Positions 25,393 through 37,995 of a stretch of DNA of 64,000 nucleotides are shown piece after piece. The stretch's first letter is position 1. Every line of letters starts with the position of its first letter. The notes under the pieces were generated by a model. The model was not told the DNA's origin, made no database searches, and worked only from the letters and a program-made list of their open reading frames with translations. The DNA lies in contig OX638370.1 of assembly GCA_951812925.1 (NCBI GenBank), positions 111,366,897 through 111,430,896 on the forward strand, written 5' to 3'. The position numbers were made by a program, and so were the translations under genes. Source of the stretch: Calliopum simillimum. Lineage: Eukaryota > Arthropoda > Insecta > Diptera > Lauxaniidae.

Positions 25393-25803
25393 AAGACGCA
25401 AGACAAAAATTTGTCCTACCTTTTTTATTATGTTAGAAATGGAGCATACCTTTGAATTATACACCACTAGAAAGGTACTTGTGTGTAAATGTGCACAAAG
25501 TTAAAATTATTTTAATATTTTGCCACTAAGCCAGGTAAAATTAAATGCAAAGTTTTCAATATTAACAACGACAAAAAACACGGTCAAACAGAGCTAAAAA
25601 AAAGGATGCAACTCAAAGGGAAAAACAAAAAGCTGACTGACATTGACTTCAAGTTTTTTTTTCTTTTTCTTTTCGTTTCACATTTGTCATTTGTACCAGG
25701 GTTGATAAATGAGCTTTTTTATTTTGTACTAAATAACAATAATAGTACTAAAACTGCCCAAAAAGCACAAAAATTATTTAATACATTTGTGTTCAAATTT
25801 TGA
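25393..25803 (+). repeat. Dispersed repeat R, copy 1
   Basis: Matches 30729-31140 in the same orientation, sharing ATGTTAGAAATGGAG, AATTATACACCA, AGAAAGGTA, GTGCACAAAGTTAAAATT and GATAAATGAGCTTTT. About 410 bp, roughly 80 percent identical by eye. Class unknown. Confidence 0.7.
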
Positions 25804-27329
25804 CCATTTCACGATTCTAGTAAGAAATAAAAAGTTCATTCCAATTTTTCCTTTATGTGTGCTTGTGTAATTTAATGAATCAAACCATTAGTTAAACCAC
25901 CAAATATCATTGGTTGGCCAACAACGACGCCACTCAATTGTACTTTAATGCCTTTCCACTGATTGCAACAGGAAATTCACTTCTTCGTCACTTAAATTTT
26001 CTGCGCGTGCGCTTTCAATCGTTTTTGTTATTTTGTTTTCCCAACCACTACCAAACAAATCCACACAATTAATCGTTCTGTCATATTTTTCTTTAGTTCA
26101 TTATTTTGGTTAACCAATACGAACGATTAGTTAAACTCATGTCTTCTTTTTGGCTAACTTATTAGTTAACTACTGACTGTGAATCCGGGCCTTAATCTTC
26201 ACAAAGCGCTAGTCGATGAAGACTGTACTTCATAACTTTTTACCGCCTTTTTGTTAATCTTTTGTCGGCGTAAATGGGAATTTTCTCGATGATTCTAGTA
26301 CCTGCTTTTACACTGAGCTGGTGAACTGCTCAACTGTTTATCAAAATCGCTGATATCTTTATTTCTTCTAAATATGTAGTTTCCACTTAAATTATAAACC
26401 CAAACATAAAATTAAGAACCATAAAAACATAATGTTTTAATAATTCTTACTTAACAGCTCATACAACGAGCTGGTGCTTCAAAGTCACATAATCTCATGC
26501 ATAATAGTTTCAATTCCAAAGCCCACACTCAAAGATTTAATTACATTAAAAAAGAGACCAACATAATGAACCATCAAAATTGTATACGCTTAGCTCGAAT
26601 TTCCTTAACAGTGGTAATGAAAAACAAAAAGGATCTCATTACTTTTCATCAAAAAAAAAAAAAATTGAAAGAGAATCTGTTTTCATTCCCAGACAATTTT
26701 GTACATACATTTACCTTATTTAAAAATCTATATGATTGACAACATTTTGCTTGTTTGTCATCAACATATAGCAGAGCAATCTCATCGCTTCCTATCACAT
26801 CGCAATGAATTGTAGCAGAGAGTTAAGTATCTTCCCTGATTGATATAATGCAACTTATGGTGCGCGGCATGGTATGGTTAATCATTCCCATCATTCGTCA
26901 TTTTGTCAACTATTCAATCAATGGCATCAGCTTTCAAAACAAAATCATTAAAACTTTGGATTTAACCTTTTTTTTTCTTTCAATTACGAATCCTTAGAAG
27001 GTAAATACAATACGACGGACAGAAGAGTTATCAGTGAGTGCATTACGAAATTGAAAATCAACGGAGTTTAATGTTTTATTTTTCCACATTTCGATTGATT
27101 GTTGATGACGAGTTTTCTGTTCAGTTAATTTCAATTGAATGGAATTGAATTGAATCAACGAGCTGAGCTGTGCTCAGTTGGATTGAGTTGATTAATGGTA
27201 TTTTGGCATGCTTGATGTAGAAGTCGAGTTGAGTTCAAACGACTTATTGCTTTTGACTTTTGCTTGAGTTGAGCGTATTAAGGGTATGCAGAATTTTTAT
27301 GAAATGCACATTTTTCTCAGATAATGTGT
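25804..27329. other. No gene recognised
   Basis: Unique-looking AT-rich sequence. A frame at 26497-26739 has no domain. 27120-27250 has runs of GAATTGAAT and GAGTTGA. Confidence 0.4.
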
Positions 27330-27695
27330 GGACTATAATCATAACTATAACTACAGCTTTAACTACTAGTAAATATAACTATAACTATGACTTTAAACAT
27401 GACTATGACTATGATTTAGGCCATGTATGGCTATGACTATGACTATGACTATTACTATGACTATGACTTTGACTATGACTATGACTATGACTCTAACTCT
27501 GGCAATAACTCTGACTATGACTATAACTCTGACTATAACTATAACTCTGACTATGACTATGACTAACTCTGACTATGACTATGACTATAACTCTGACTAT
27601 AACTATAACTCTGACTATGACTATTACTATGACTATGACTATGACTAAGATTATGACTATGACTATGACTATAACTATTACAATAACTATTACTG
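27330..27695. repeat. Hexanucleotide array GACTAT / AACTAT / GACTCT
   Basis: About 60 six-base units with variants arranged in higher-order blocks. Being a multiple of three, it opens long frames on both strands (alternating M-T, T-L or I-V residues), which are not genes. Confidence 0.9.
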
Positions 27696-28852
27696 TCTTT
27701 GAACCTTCTATTTGTATATCCATTGTCTTCAATGCCCAAGTAATTCTTATTCGAACTTGCTTAAAGTTCACGAATACCCCTAATAAATTGCACTTCATTC
27801 AACAGCAGCAGCATTATGAAACTCAATTCAAAGTTGCTGCAACATGTGGCAATAACAACAAACCCGCATACACTATGAACTTTTTATATTGTTGATCATT
27901 TTTCAATTTCAATTTGTATGCTTTTTAGTTTCCATGCTACTTCACTCTGCTTATCCCGCATTTCGACATTGCTACATGACCCTTAACACCCTCACTTGAT
28001 TTAACGCCCCTAAGGTCATTGGCACTTGAAGTGCCAAGCCTTCATCGTCGTTCTTCTTTTTATACAGAGATGTCTTTGTTTCAACTTTGCAATCTTTAGA
28101 AAGTTTTGTTTTTTTTCTTTCTATTTTTACTTGATGTAACTATTCTATCTGCAAGTAAGTACTTGGCATTTATTTAAAATACTCCAATCTATCTCTCTAC
28201 AAGTTTATTGAATTTTTTTTATTCGTGATTTTCTTTTGATTTTCGTTTTCAAAGAATTAATTTTTAATTCTATAAAATTCTTTTCTTGTTCATTTTTTCA
28301 CTGAATTTTGTTACTCGATTGAATGGAGCAAAAAATAATCTTTCGTTTACGTTTCTGCAAAACAATTGATTGTAATGTCTTCCTTTGTACGACAATAATA
28401 ATAAAACGGTTTTTATGATCCGTGACCCATTCATCGTTTTATACCATCCACCATCGCTTTATCATAACTCAGACCCAGACATTCTGCTACACTTTATTAA
28501 ACAAATAGACGAAGAATTTTATTTAATTGAAGAGCATTGATTTTTATTGTCTTCATTATAGTACCACTCCACTGTCTGCTGCTCTTGGTTGGGAACTGAC
28601 AAAAGTTTTTATGATTCAATTTCACAGCGAATAAAATGAGCTTTTTTCTGACTGAAAATAATGCGGGCAATGACGTTGAAAATTAAGTTTTTAAAATTAA
28701 TAGTTCATTGCAGTTTTTATGAAGTTTTTTGTAAAGGCTTACTCTTTGGATATCTTTTTCTTTGGTTTCCACCAAAGATTTTTTTCGTGATTTACGGCTG
28801 TTTCGAGACTTATCTCTAAATCTCATTGTAAATCACGTGATCTACCATATAT
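27696..28852. other. No gene recognised
   Basis: AT-rich unique-looking sequence, T-rich in 28060-28330. Confidence 0.4.
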
Positions 28853-29291
28853 CGCTTACGAAGAAAATCTTCCAACCGAAAGTTGCGGCGAAGAAAATCT
28901 TTTTTTGAAATTGCTGCGAAAAAAATCCTTTTTGTAATATGCGGACAAGAAAATCACTTTTTATAAAATGCGGCGAAGAAAATCACTTTTTACAAAATGC
29001 GGCGAAGAAAATCACTTTGTGCAAAATGAACTATGAATTATTATGAAATTATTTTGAAAAAAAAATTTTTTCAGAGAAATTTTTCCTATTCCTTTTTTTT
29101 AAAAAATTTGCATTTGCTAATCGAAAGAGTGATTTTTTACGCTGCATTTTTAAAAAAGAGATTTTCTTCGCCGCATTTTGTAATAAGTTATTTTCTTGTC
29201 CGCATTCGCACAAAAAAGATATTTTTCGCCGCAGTTTGAAAAAAAGGATTTTCTTGTCCGCATTTAAAGAAGAGATAGTCTTCGTAAGCAA
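28853..29291. mobile_element. Foldback-like element with subrepeat-built arms
   Basis: The left arm (28853-29020) is made of 26-30-bp units of the type GCGGCGAAGAAAATCACTTT. The right arm (29150-29291) has the inverted units GATTTTCTTCGCCGCATTTT. The outer ends GCTTACGAAGA and TCTTCGTAAGC mirror each other. The arms flank about 130 bp. This is the layout of Drosophila FB elements. Confidence 0.75.
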
Positions 29292-30728
29292 TTTGTCCAA
29301 ATACATTCCGAATACTTATATCTATGACAATAAAGAAAAACTGCTTCAGTCGATATTCGATAAAAAAGCAACATAAATTCGATACGTATAAAACAAAATT
29401 TAAACTGCTTTGTTTTCTAATCAAAATCGGCTTAAGCAGTTTTCTTTGCTGCCACAGATATATGCGCCATTCAGCATCTAACGATCACTGTACTAAAGAC
29501 ATTTACCAGAGACAGTTCTTGAGAAAAACTCTTGAAAAAAGAACGCTCAGTTCCAAAAATGATCTTTAGCTTTCAGAATCCCTAAAGACTTAATTAACAG
29601 GTGGTAAGGTTCCATATAAATGCAATTAAGAAATTCTAAGCTGAAGTGGATACTTTTGATCTCATTAAACTAGGCTGGCCATTTTCTTGATGGCCCAATC
29701 CGGGGCAGGAAGAAACATTATTTTAGCAGATGAAACATAAGAAATACTTAGTTTACAATATATGGTCTATGATCTGTCCTTATTAGTTTTGCTCCAATTG
29801 TTTTATGTAAAAAAGTGGTCAGACTTCGCTTGGTATCGTTGACAAATCCAACTAATAAATTAATATCAACCAGTGTTGCAAGCATAAATTAAAAGTACCA
29901 TTTCGCTACTGCACACTAAACAAAACCAGTGCAATCAATTTGTGATAAAAAAAAATACAAATCTACAATTACACACTTGTTAACCCACGGGTAAGTACAA
30001 GGTACCAGAGAAGCTTTATACATTAATGCTAAGGATTAATCAATGCAACCAAAACTAATGCGTCGCCAGGGAATTAAAGGGACGTTGTTGTTGATGTTCT
30101 ATCGAATGAAATAGTTGTCCGTCGTACTCGCTAAACTAAATGTGTGGCTGTTTGTCAATTTTAGATATTTGTTTGCTTGAGTGTATAAATTAGGGTGATT
30201 TCAAATTAAATAAATAGAGCAATAGGAAAATTTGGAGATCTTCAATAGCAGTACATGACAAGGGTAAAAACTCAGCCATCGATGACCATAAGAAAACTTT
30301 ACGAGTCATAACCTTTATCGAAAGCACAACCGTTGGTAAATTGAGTTTAGAATCTGATCCTCCTGAGTCCTGAGTAATGACTGCGAGTCCTTTCATCCTT
30401 AAACGGTTGTTGCTAGGTACTAAACAAAATCCAAGTTTGCTGAGTTCAGTGATCATAAATAATTAAGTTTTTTTAAAGCTAAACTCTTGTTTTCAAGATA
30501 GTTAAGTCAAAAAAAAATTAGTTACATGCTAATTTGAAACATTCCGCAAAAAACGTCTCATATGTAAAATACATTGCATATTCTTAACCTAAAAGGTTTC
30601 ATCATTAAAATCTTGAATCAATGGACAATTTATCGTTAAATTTGCTCAAGTTATAGCCATTTCAATATTATTTCCTATTTAAAGACGCTCAACATGTCGT
30701 ATGAGTAACATTCAATCTATATATTAAT
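29292..30728. other. No gene recognised
   Basis: Unique-looking AT-rich sequence; short frames on both strands lack any domain. Confidence 0.4.
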
Positions 30729-31140
30729 ACGCAAGACAAAAACTTGTCCATCTTTTCTTACTATTGTATGTTAGAAATGGAGTACAACTTTAAATTATAC
30801 ACCATTAGAAAGGTATTTGTGTGTAGATGTGCACAAAGTTAAAATTGTGTTAATATTCTGACATTAAGCTTGGTAAAATTAAATACAAATTTTTCAATAT
30901 TAACAACAACAAAATACAGAGCTGAAAAAAGGATAAAGCACAAAAAAAAAAGACAAAAAGCATAGCACTGGCTTTATGTGTTTTGATTTGTTTTGATTTG
31001 TTTTGTTTATATTTCGCTTGAATTATTCCAGGGATGATAAATGAGCTTTTCTATTTCGTACCAAATAGCAAAAAAAGTACTAAAAGTGTACAAAAAATAT
31101 TTAATACTTTCGTGGTCGAATTTTGACCACTGGGCGATTC
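30729..31140 (+). repeat. Dispersed repeat R, copy 2
   Basis: Direct-orientation partner of 25393-25803, with the same block order and small indels. Confidence 0.7.
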
Positions 31141-31406
31141 TAGTAATTATGAAAAAATAAATTTTTTTACTATGGTGATTCTACTCACGAAAGAAGAAAA
31201 ATACATTATTTTGTTAGAATTTTTTTTTTTCAACTTAGGTCTGTTTTGAACTTTCCTAAAATGGGCCGATCAAAAAAATAAGATGCACGAATTTTATGGC
31301 TGTTTAAGAAAAAAAATTAGCTTAAGAGAATTCCCAAGGCAAATAGTCTTATCTGGCGCTGTTTGTTTAAACCCAATTCAAAACAAAATTAGATCTTTAA
31401 GTTTGC

Positions 31407-34400
31407 AGGAGGCTGAGGTTTTTTAACTTTTCATTCAATAAATCGTTAATAGGACGCTCGGCGTCGAAATAATAGAATTCTATATTAAAATACTATAAAT
31501 TTAGAACCTATAAAGTAACAGGATCCTTAGGATTTGACTGGCCGCAACACAATTTCACACACAAAACTCGGCGTATTGACGAAAATATCTACGATCCGAG
31601 ACAAATGAAAGTGATCCCTATCTATCATTAAAATTCTCGTAATTTCGAGAGCCTGCATTGTATGTGGAAAACAAATCCGCCCTTGTAGGTTTTAATTGTA
31701 GCTAGCGTAGCATGTCTCAAAACCAGAGTGTGTTACCAACTAACAATTTGGCAATTTTTCACAACAGACGGCGCTAGTGAGCCTTATGATTTATGCATAA
31801 TGGCGATCCTGCTCAGAGAGTTTACTTGTGACCTATAGCATAATCGCTTAAGCACCGCGTTCTCTTTCATTAGAAAACCGGAGTCACGGGTTCGAGTACG
31901 GTTTCTGGCAAGATTTAACTAAAACTGATCTGATGAGGCTATATACATGTTTATATATGAAAAATATATAAATATGTATGTGGAAGTAGCCGAAACATAT
32001 GTAATCAATTTCCATGTTAACACTTGCTTTCGTCTGTTGTTGAAAAATTGCAAAAATGACTGATCCCAAGATAATTTTACTTCTATTATTTGTATCAATA
32101 AAGCAGCAACGCGATAGAAATGCAAATTCATCAAAAATTTTATATGTTTTGATATTCCAGGAGGCTGAGGTATAAGCCGAGTAAAAAAGTTCAATAACGT
32201 ATTTTTCAATAAAATTCAGTACCTATTAACTGCAAAATTTTACAGTTTCTTTGAGAGACTATTAATTAAATATCACGAAATTGAGTTTAATTTACCATTA
32301 CAACTTTAATTTTGGAAAAGAGACATGCCAGGAGGCTGAGCATTAAATTTTTGTATGAAATATCTTTGAGATCGCGCTTATTTTTAGTGCCATATTAGAA
32401 ACAATTAAGAAGTTTAGTTTTGTTGCTAAATCAATGCATTATATTTACAAGAAGTATACAAAAAAAGGTGCCCATTAAAACTTTTTTTACTTTCTATGGT
32501 TTTGTGAACACTCCAAAGTTAAAAAAGTGAAAAATTTTTCACGAAACGAAGAAATATAAATGAATGATATATAACAGAAGTCTTATTATGTACTTAAACT
32601 ACCCAGGACACAACAATGCCATGATTAAAAAAACTTCCGAAAACTTCTCAGACCATTTAGTTGACCCTTAAAATGTTCGATATGTAATATCCACCTTACA
32701 ACTCTCACACAACACCACATCAAGTAGTCCGAGTGTCAGAAATTGATGCAATACAAGCCAACATTTCGACAGCTTGAAAACAAAACATAACCATACTGAC
32801 TGGTAAATACCAGAACAGGAAGGCACAAAGCACACGGACGGTACAAATTGTTGTCGTTGCTGTCTAATGAACCTAAGGCGCTGCTGCTGCTGCCTACCAT
32901 TGGCATGTTACTTAGTTTGATGTTATGTGCCCCTTATTTAAATCAACATCCATCGTTGCATATAAATTGGCTTAAAAAATTAACATTTTTGGTATCAAAT
33001 ATCAGGAAAAGGTGGAGTGTTGGCTAAAGCAAATGTATAGAATGTACACAGAATAAAATCAAAGCAACAACAAATACTTTAAAAGCATTTGAACCTTACT
33101 AACCTTTAGCAAAGTTTTGGTTTTTTGCACAAACCCTTTTACTAATTATAGCACGGGTTGCTTGAAGCACAGTTGCATTATTTTATGAAGAAAAAAAAAA
33201 AAAAGCGTTGAAAAATTTTAAATCGCTTGTAAAAACAATTAATAATCATTTTTGTTATGCAAATAAAACTTTGCAGACTTTGCCTGCTTAAAAGCTATAC
33301 GAGTATGAGTACTTGAAGTATTTACTGCACCGAAAGCCATTCTTTTATTCATTTTATGTTTACCCACCTCTGGAATGAGTGAGTGAGTTGATGCATTCCT
33401 GTACTCGTTTAATGGAACAAGCCACTTTTACGTTAGGATTAGCAAGTTTTTTAATATTTTGTTTTTCTGGTTGCCTGGTTGAATGGTAGTTGCATGTAGG
33501 AGGTATTTAGTTGCCATCGAGAATGTTGCTAGCAGCATTTCGCATAAATATACTGGCGTTGCATAAACTTTGCTAATCTAATTGCAACAAGCAACAGCAT
33601 AATAGAAGTGGAGTAGTGGACAAGTTAAATTCAATTTTAATTCCATTATATTGCAATTTTCTGGAGTGCTCTTGATAATTTTTGAAAGGATTTTTAAATA
33701 ATGGAATAATGGCATTGTGGGGCACTTCATAAATTTTGGGAAAGACTAATAAAAAACCAAAACAAAAATGAATATGTGTGATTCACGAGGAAATATAATG
33801 CGGCGCACATTATTTTTTACATTTTTTGTAAAGATAATGCATTGATTTAGAAACAAAACTAAAAATTTAAATTGTTTCTAATATGACACTGAAAATTAGC
33901 GCAATCCCAAAGCTATTTAATGCAAAAATCGTACTTTAAAGTGTTAAATGCTCAGTCTCCTGATAGTTCAATTTGCCGAATTTAAAGATTTGATGGTAAA
34001 TTAAACTCAATTTCGAGTGTTCATACGCACCCTTTACATTTAACACGAGAAATGTAATCAATATTCTTTCAAATTTTACAATTAATATTTAGTGTCATTA
34101 AAAAACACGTTATTGAACTTTGTCACTTGACTTTTATCTCAGCCTCCTGGTGGCACATAAAAATATTTAAAAATTTTGATGAATTTACATATCTATCGCG
34201 TTGCTGCTTTAACCTTAGAATCGCTTTCATTTGTCTCAGATCGTGAATATTTTAGTCGATACGCCGAGTTTTGTGTGGAAAATAATGACACGACCAGCCA
34301 GTTTCTCTGGTCGGTGGTAAGAGCTTTCGTTAAAAATATGTTTAGTAGGTAATTTTATTGCATTTATATGTTATAAACCCATAGCATTTTAATGTAGAAT

Positions 34401-34491
34401 TCCATAATTACGTCGTTGAGTGTTGCATCTTCGATTTATTGACTGAAAAGTGAAAAAAATTTCGTGTCCTTTGACTCAGTCTCCTGGAAAC
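31407..34491. mobile_element. 3.1-kb giant inverted repeat with CAGGAGGCTGAG ends
   Basis: CAGGAGGCTGAG at 31407 mirrors CTCAGTCTCCTG ending at 34491. The same motif recurs inside each arm: 32159 and 32330 on the left, 34148 and 33963 on the right, with matching flanking sequence in inverted order. AAAACTCGGCGTAT at 31563 mirrors ATACGCCGAGTTTT at 34260. The left arm is longer because of a 480-bp insertion. The core (32345-33940) shows no gene. Confidence 0.7.
31620..32097 (+). mobile_element. Insertion in the left arm carrying a tRNA-like sequence
   Basis: Absent from the right arm, where the flanking sequences GACAAATGAAAGCGAT and AAAGCAGCAACGCGATAG (in inverted sense) are nearly contiguous. 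Contains an A-box-like TAGCATAATCG (31836) and a B-box-like GGGTTCGAGTAC (31888), 52 bp apart. Probable tRNA-derived SINE relic; not a folding tRNA. Confidence 0.5.
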
Positions 34492-35266
34492 TTAAACGTC
34501 TAATTTTTTTTTTTTTTTTTTTTTTGAATTTTTTAAGCAAGCTATTTCGTTGGCAAATTTAATTCTCTACAAAAAGTTTTCTATTAAAAATATCGAAATT
34601 TTGCTTTGTTCGCTAGGTATATTGAAAAAACATTAAGGGTGGATTTATTTATGAAATTTGAAACAAAACAAATAAAATAAAGCTTGACTTGTATTTTGTC
34701 GACATTCGACATCGACATCTTTCTATCTACGTCTAAATTTTTTCTATCTCTTAACTATTGTCTTCTCTCACACATAATTTTATCTGCCGACATCTGATTT
34801 AAGTTCTTAATCAAAGTGATAGAAAATATAAAAATGATATAGCATACTATCAGGCTTTATGTTAAATGGGTGGTATGTTTGAAATTTGAAAAGCCAACGA
34901 GTAACTTTTTGAAATCTTTTGACGCACAAGAGGCAAAATTTTTGCGTCACATTTCGTTAAAACCCGCTATATCTCAAAAAGTCTAAAAGCTAATCTGATG
35001 AAATTTGGTAGGTAGGTATCGGACATGAACACCATACACTGATCCAAAAGTGGTTGTTATCAAATAAGTGGCAGCCTCAATAACCTCGTTAACTATTACG
35101 AGTTTATGAGGTTTTCGAGGCATTTGCACGTTTTAAGGAATACCCTCATTAACAATTTTAACATCTTATATCTCGTAATCAGTACAAGCTATATTGATGA
35201 AATTTGGTAGGCAGATGCTCAACATATATACTATACACTGCTCAAAAAGAGCACCATCAGATACGA
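34492..35266. repeat. Diverged direct repeats of about 190 bp
   Basis: TATATCTC...TGATGAAATTTGGTAGGNAG...ACTATACACTGNTC occurs at about 34970 and again at about 35166. A poly-T run is at 34503-34525. Similar to the 110-bp repeats in the 16-19.6 kb duplication. No gene. Confidence 0.4.
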
Positions 35267-35803
35267 GGAGAACTATTTTTATTTCGGGAACATGCAACAC
35301 TTATGTCAATAGCTAAAATCTGGCAACACCATAATAAAGTTTGAAATTTTTTAACATAAACGTACTCACAACGTTTTGATATACAAGTGCTGTTTGTTTT
35401 GTTTACAGTGAGTTAAGAAAATCAATTTGGCCAAAAAATGGAAATTTCAAGAGAAATCGATTGCTGTGCCACAAAACATCGATGCACTGCATGAACTGAT
35501 AATGCAAGATCGTCATGAGACATATTGTGAGATAGAGGCATCCTTGCACATCGATTTTTCATGAACACTTAGTTGTAAAAGAAATTTTGTTCTCGTTGGA
35601 TACCCCATAATTTATAAATCGCTCAAAAAAAGGCTCGCCAAATTGATTTTCTTAACTCACTGTAAACAAAACAAATAGCACTTGTTCATCCAAACGTTGT
35701 GAGTACGTTTATGCTAAAAAATTTCAAACTTTATTATGCTGTTGCCAGATTTTAGCTATTGACATTAGTGTTGCCAGTTCCCGAAACATAAATAGTGCCC
35801 TAC
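35267..35803 (+). mobile_element. Mariner-derived inverted-repeat element with transposase fragment
   Basis: Arms of about 140-165 bp (35267-35432 and 35638-35803) are close inverted copies, for example CAACGTTTTGATATACAAGT against its partner near 35680. The 205-bp centre translates as NIDALHELIMQDRHETYCE then IEASLH, and after a frameshift WIPHNL, stop, IAQKKAR. This is the DNA-binding region of a mariner-type transposase. The DDD catalytic domain is absent, so it is dead. Confidence 0.75.
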
Positions 35804-37102
35804 GCAAGTAGCACGCTAAGTTTTCACATATAAGTTACACTTCCTTCAAGTGTGCTGAGTTGTACGCGTAGTTTTTTCGGTCTTTGTTGCCATACGAAGA
35901 ATACATTTTTTGCCCCCAAAAAAACTTTCTAGCCCACGCTTAGTTGTCATCAGAGTGAAAATATTATTATTATTTTTTGTTTTTTGTTTTAGCAACCTGC
36001 CTTAAGATAGTTAACATCCTTAGTATACGAGACGATAAAATTTTTTAAGCGCATTTTACTATGGTCCATTAAAAATAAATAACTACAAGAAGCATAAAAG
36101 TAAAACTAACACTTTCATTACAATATGCATTTAAAAGTTTAAATTGCAATAAAATATTTAAGTTCAAATGTTTCCAAATGCATTAAAATTTTAATGAAAT
36201 TTAATGTGCACAAAACCCTGAAGCAACACTTAACACTTGTATTCATAGAGCTAACATATACAATACCTACCATTACACTCTTGTATAGTTTAGACATGCA
36301 TTTATATGACACATATGCATGTTTTTGAGTATTTATGTAAAAAAAAAGAAATATTTTTCTTTTATTTCCCTATTAAATTGGTGCCCAACTAGTTAACGCT
36401 CTATTGAAGTTTTTTCCTTTTCATTTTCATGATGTATTTAATTAAATTTTCAGTTTTTCCTTAGCTTTCATGTGTGTTTGTGTTTTTGTGTGGAAGGAAG
36501 TTTGAGTGCAACCAGGAGCCGTTTAATTGTTCTTTTCTTTTTCCTGAAAACGCTCGCTCAATAGCATGAAATGGCTAAATGACTTCTTTTCATGCATGTG
36601 CGCTGCCATAAACTTGACTTTTGAATTGTTATTTTTTCTTCTTTTTTTTTTTGCCAGGAGCTTTGGAAATTCCTTCAAAGTAGTGATTACTTTTAGTTTA
36701 TAAAAATAGGTATTTATTTTGTTGGACAGTTTAGGTGTGAAGAGTACGAAGCATAGCAATTTTATGAAAAATTATTTGAAATTGAGTGTTTGATACTCTG
36801 GTACAGATTTATATGAAAACAAAAACTAAAGTTGCTTGGAATTTCGTTCCCAGGGCACTCAAAGGTTCGTTTTGATGTAAGTCAGCAGCATTTGCAATTA
36901 AGTCCGTTTTAGAGAACATTTGATGGACCTTAGAAACAATTTTTAAAACTGAAAAATGTTCCTAAATATCGGTTAATTTTAATTTCAAAACTTAAACTGT
37001 TAAACTTTTTATATGGATGTTAAGCTGCTTAATCCAAACCAGCAATTTATTTCTCCGCAAGTTGCGTGGTTTTGAAGAAATTGCCCAATTTCATTTCGTA
37101 TG
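35804..37102. other. No gene recognised
   Basis: AT-rich. 36790-36930 has fragments resembling the interior and end of the 21977-24393 element. No coding signal. Confidence 0.4.
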
Positions 37103-37477
37103 TAACCTAACCTAACCTAACCTAACCTAACCTAACCTAACCTAACCTAACCTAACCTAACCTAACCTAACCTAACCTAACCTAACCTAACCTAACCTAA
37201 CCTAACCTAACCTAACCTAACCTAACCTAACCTAACCTAACCTAACTTAACCTAACATAACCTAACCTAACCTAACCTAACATAACTTAACCTAACCTAA
37301 CCTAACCTAACCTAACCTAACCTAACCTTACCTAACCTAACCTAACCTAACCTAACCTAACCTAACCTAACCTTACCTTACCTAACCTCACCTAACCTAA
37401 CCTAACCTTACCTTACCTTACCTTACCTTACCTTACCTTACCTAACCTAACCTAACCTAACCTAACCTAACCTAACC
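37103..37477. repeat. Interstitial (CCTAA)n / (TTAGG)n telomere-type array
   Basis: About 75 units of CCTAA on the + strand, nearly perfect, with scattered CTTAA and CATAA variants and a CCTTA block at 37407-37440. TTAGG is the ancestral arthropod telomere repeat. Confidence 0.95.
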
Positions 37478-37995
37478 GCTAGAGAGGTATTTTCAACTAG
37501 AACAGTTTTTTTCTATATAACATGAGCAAAACCTTAGTAAATTCTTCAAGTTCATATACATAACATTTCAAAGCGCATACTTCACAACATAACCAACTCC
37601 CTGTGCACTTTCCACCCAACTGATTAATCTTATTGTACTTAATATAAACTCCATCTACACCATGACTAATTAAAGTGCTGCAGCATTAAAGCAAAGCAGT
37701 AAAGCATATTAACTGACTCTGTATTGAATGGATGAGAACACCACCATCATGTTGCCCAGAGCTTTAAATTAGCAAAATAAATTAAAAGCAACGCTTGCAA
37801 TGAAGGCGACCGACGATAGATGCATTTAAGTACTCACCAACACTGGGTGGAGGGGAGTGACGGCAACCCAAAGCATTAACTCAGTCTACTGGATTTTTAT
37901 TTTATTTTTTCATCTTCTTCTGCTGAAGGATTTCCGTTGACATAGCATCTTTTTAATATGGGGACTTCTTACATTCTTTTTTTTTTTTCTAATCT
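37478..37995. other. No gene recognised
   Basis: Unique-looking sequence between the TTAGG array and the next transposon. Confidence 0.4.

Noticed and set aside
27427..27895. Long frames on both strands encoding alternating residues
   Set aside because: They are produced by a hexanucleotide array, which keeps any frame open.
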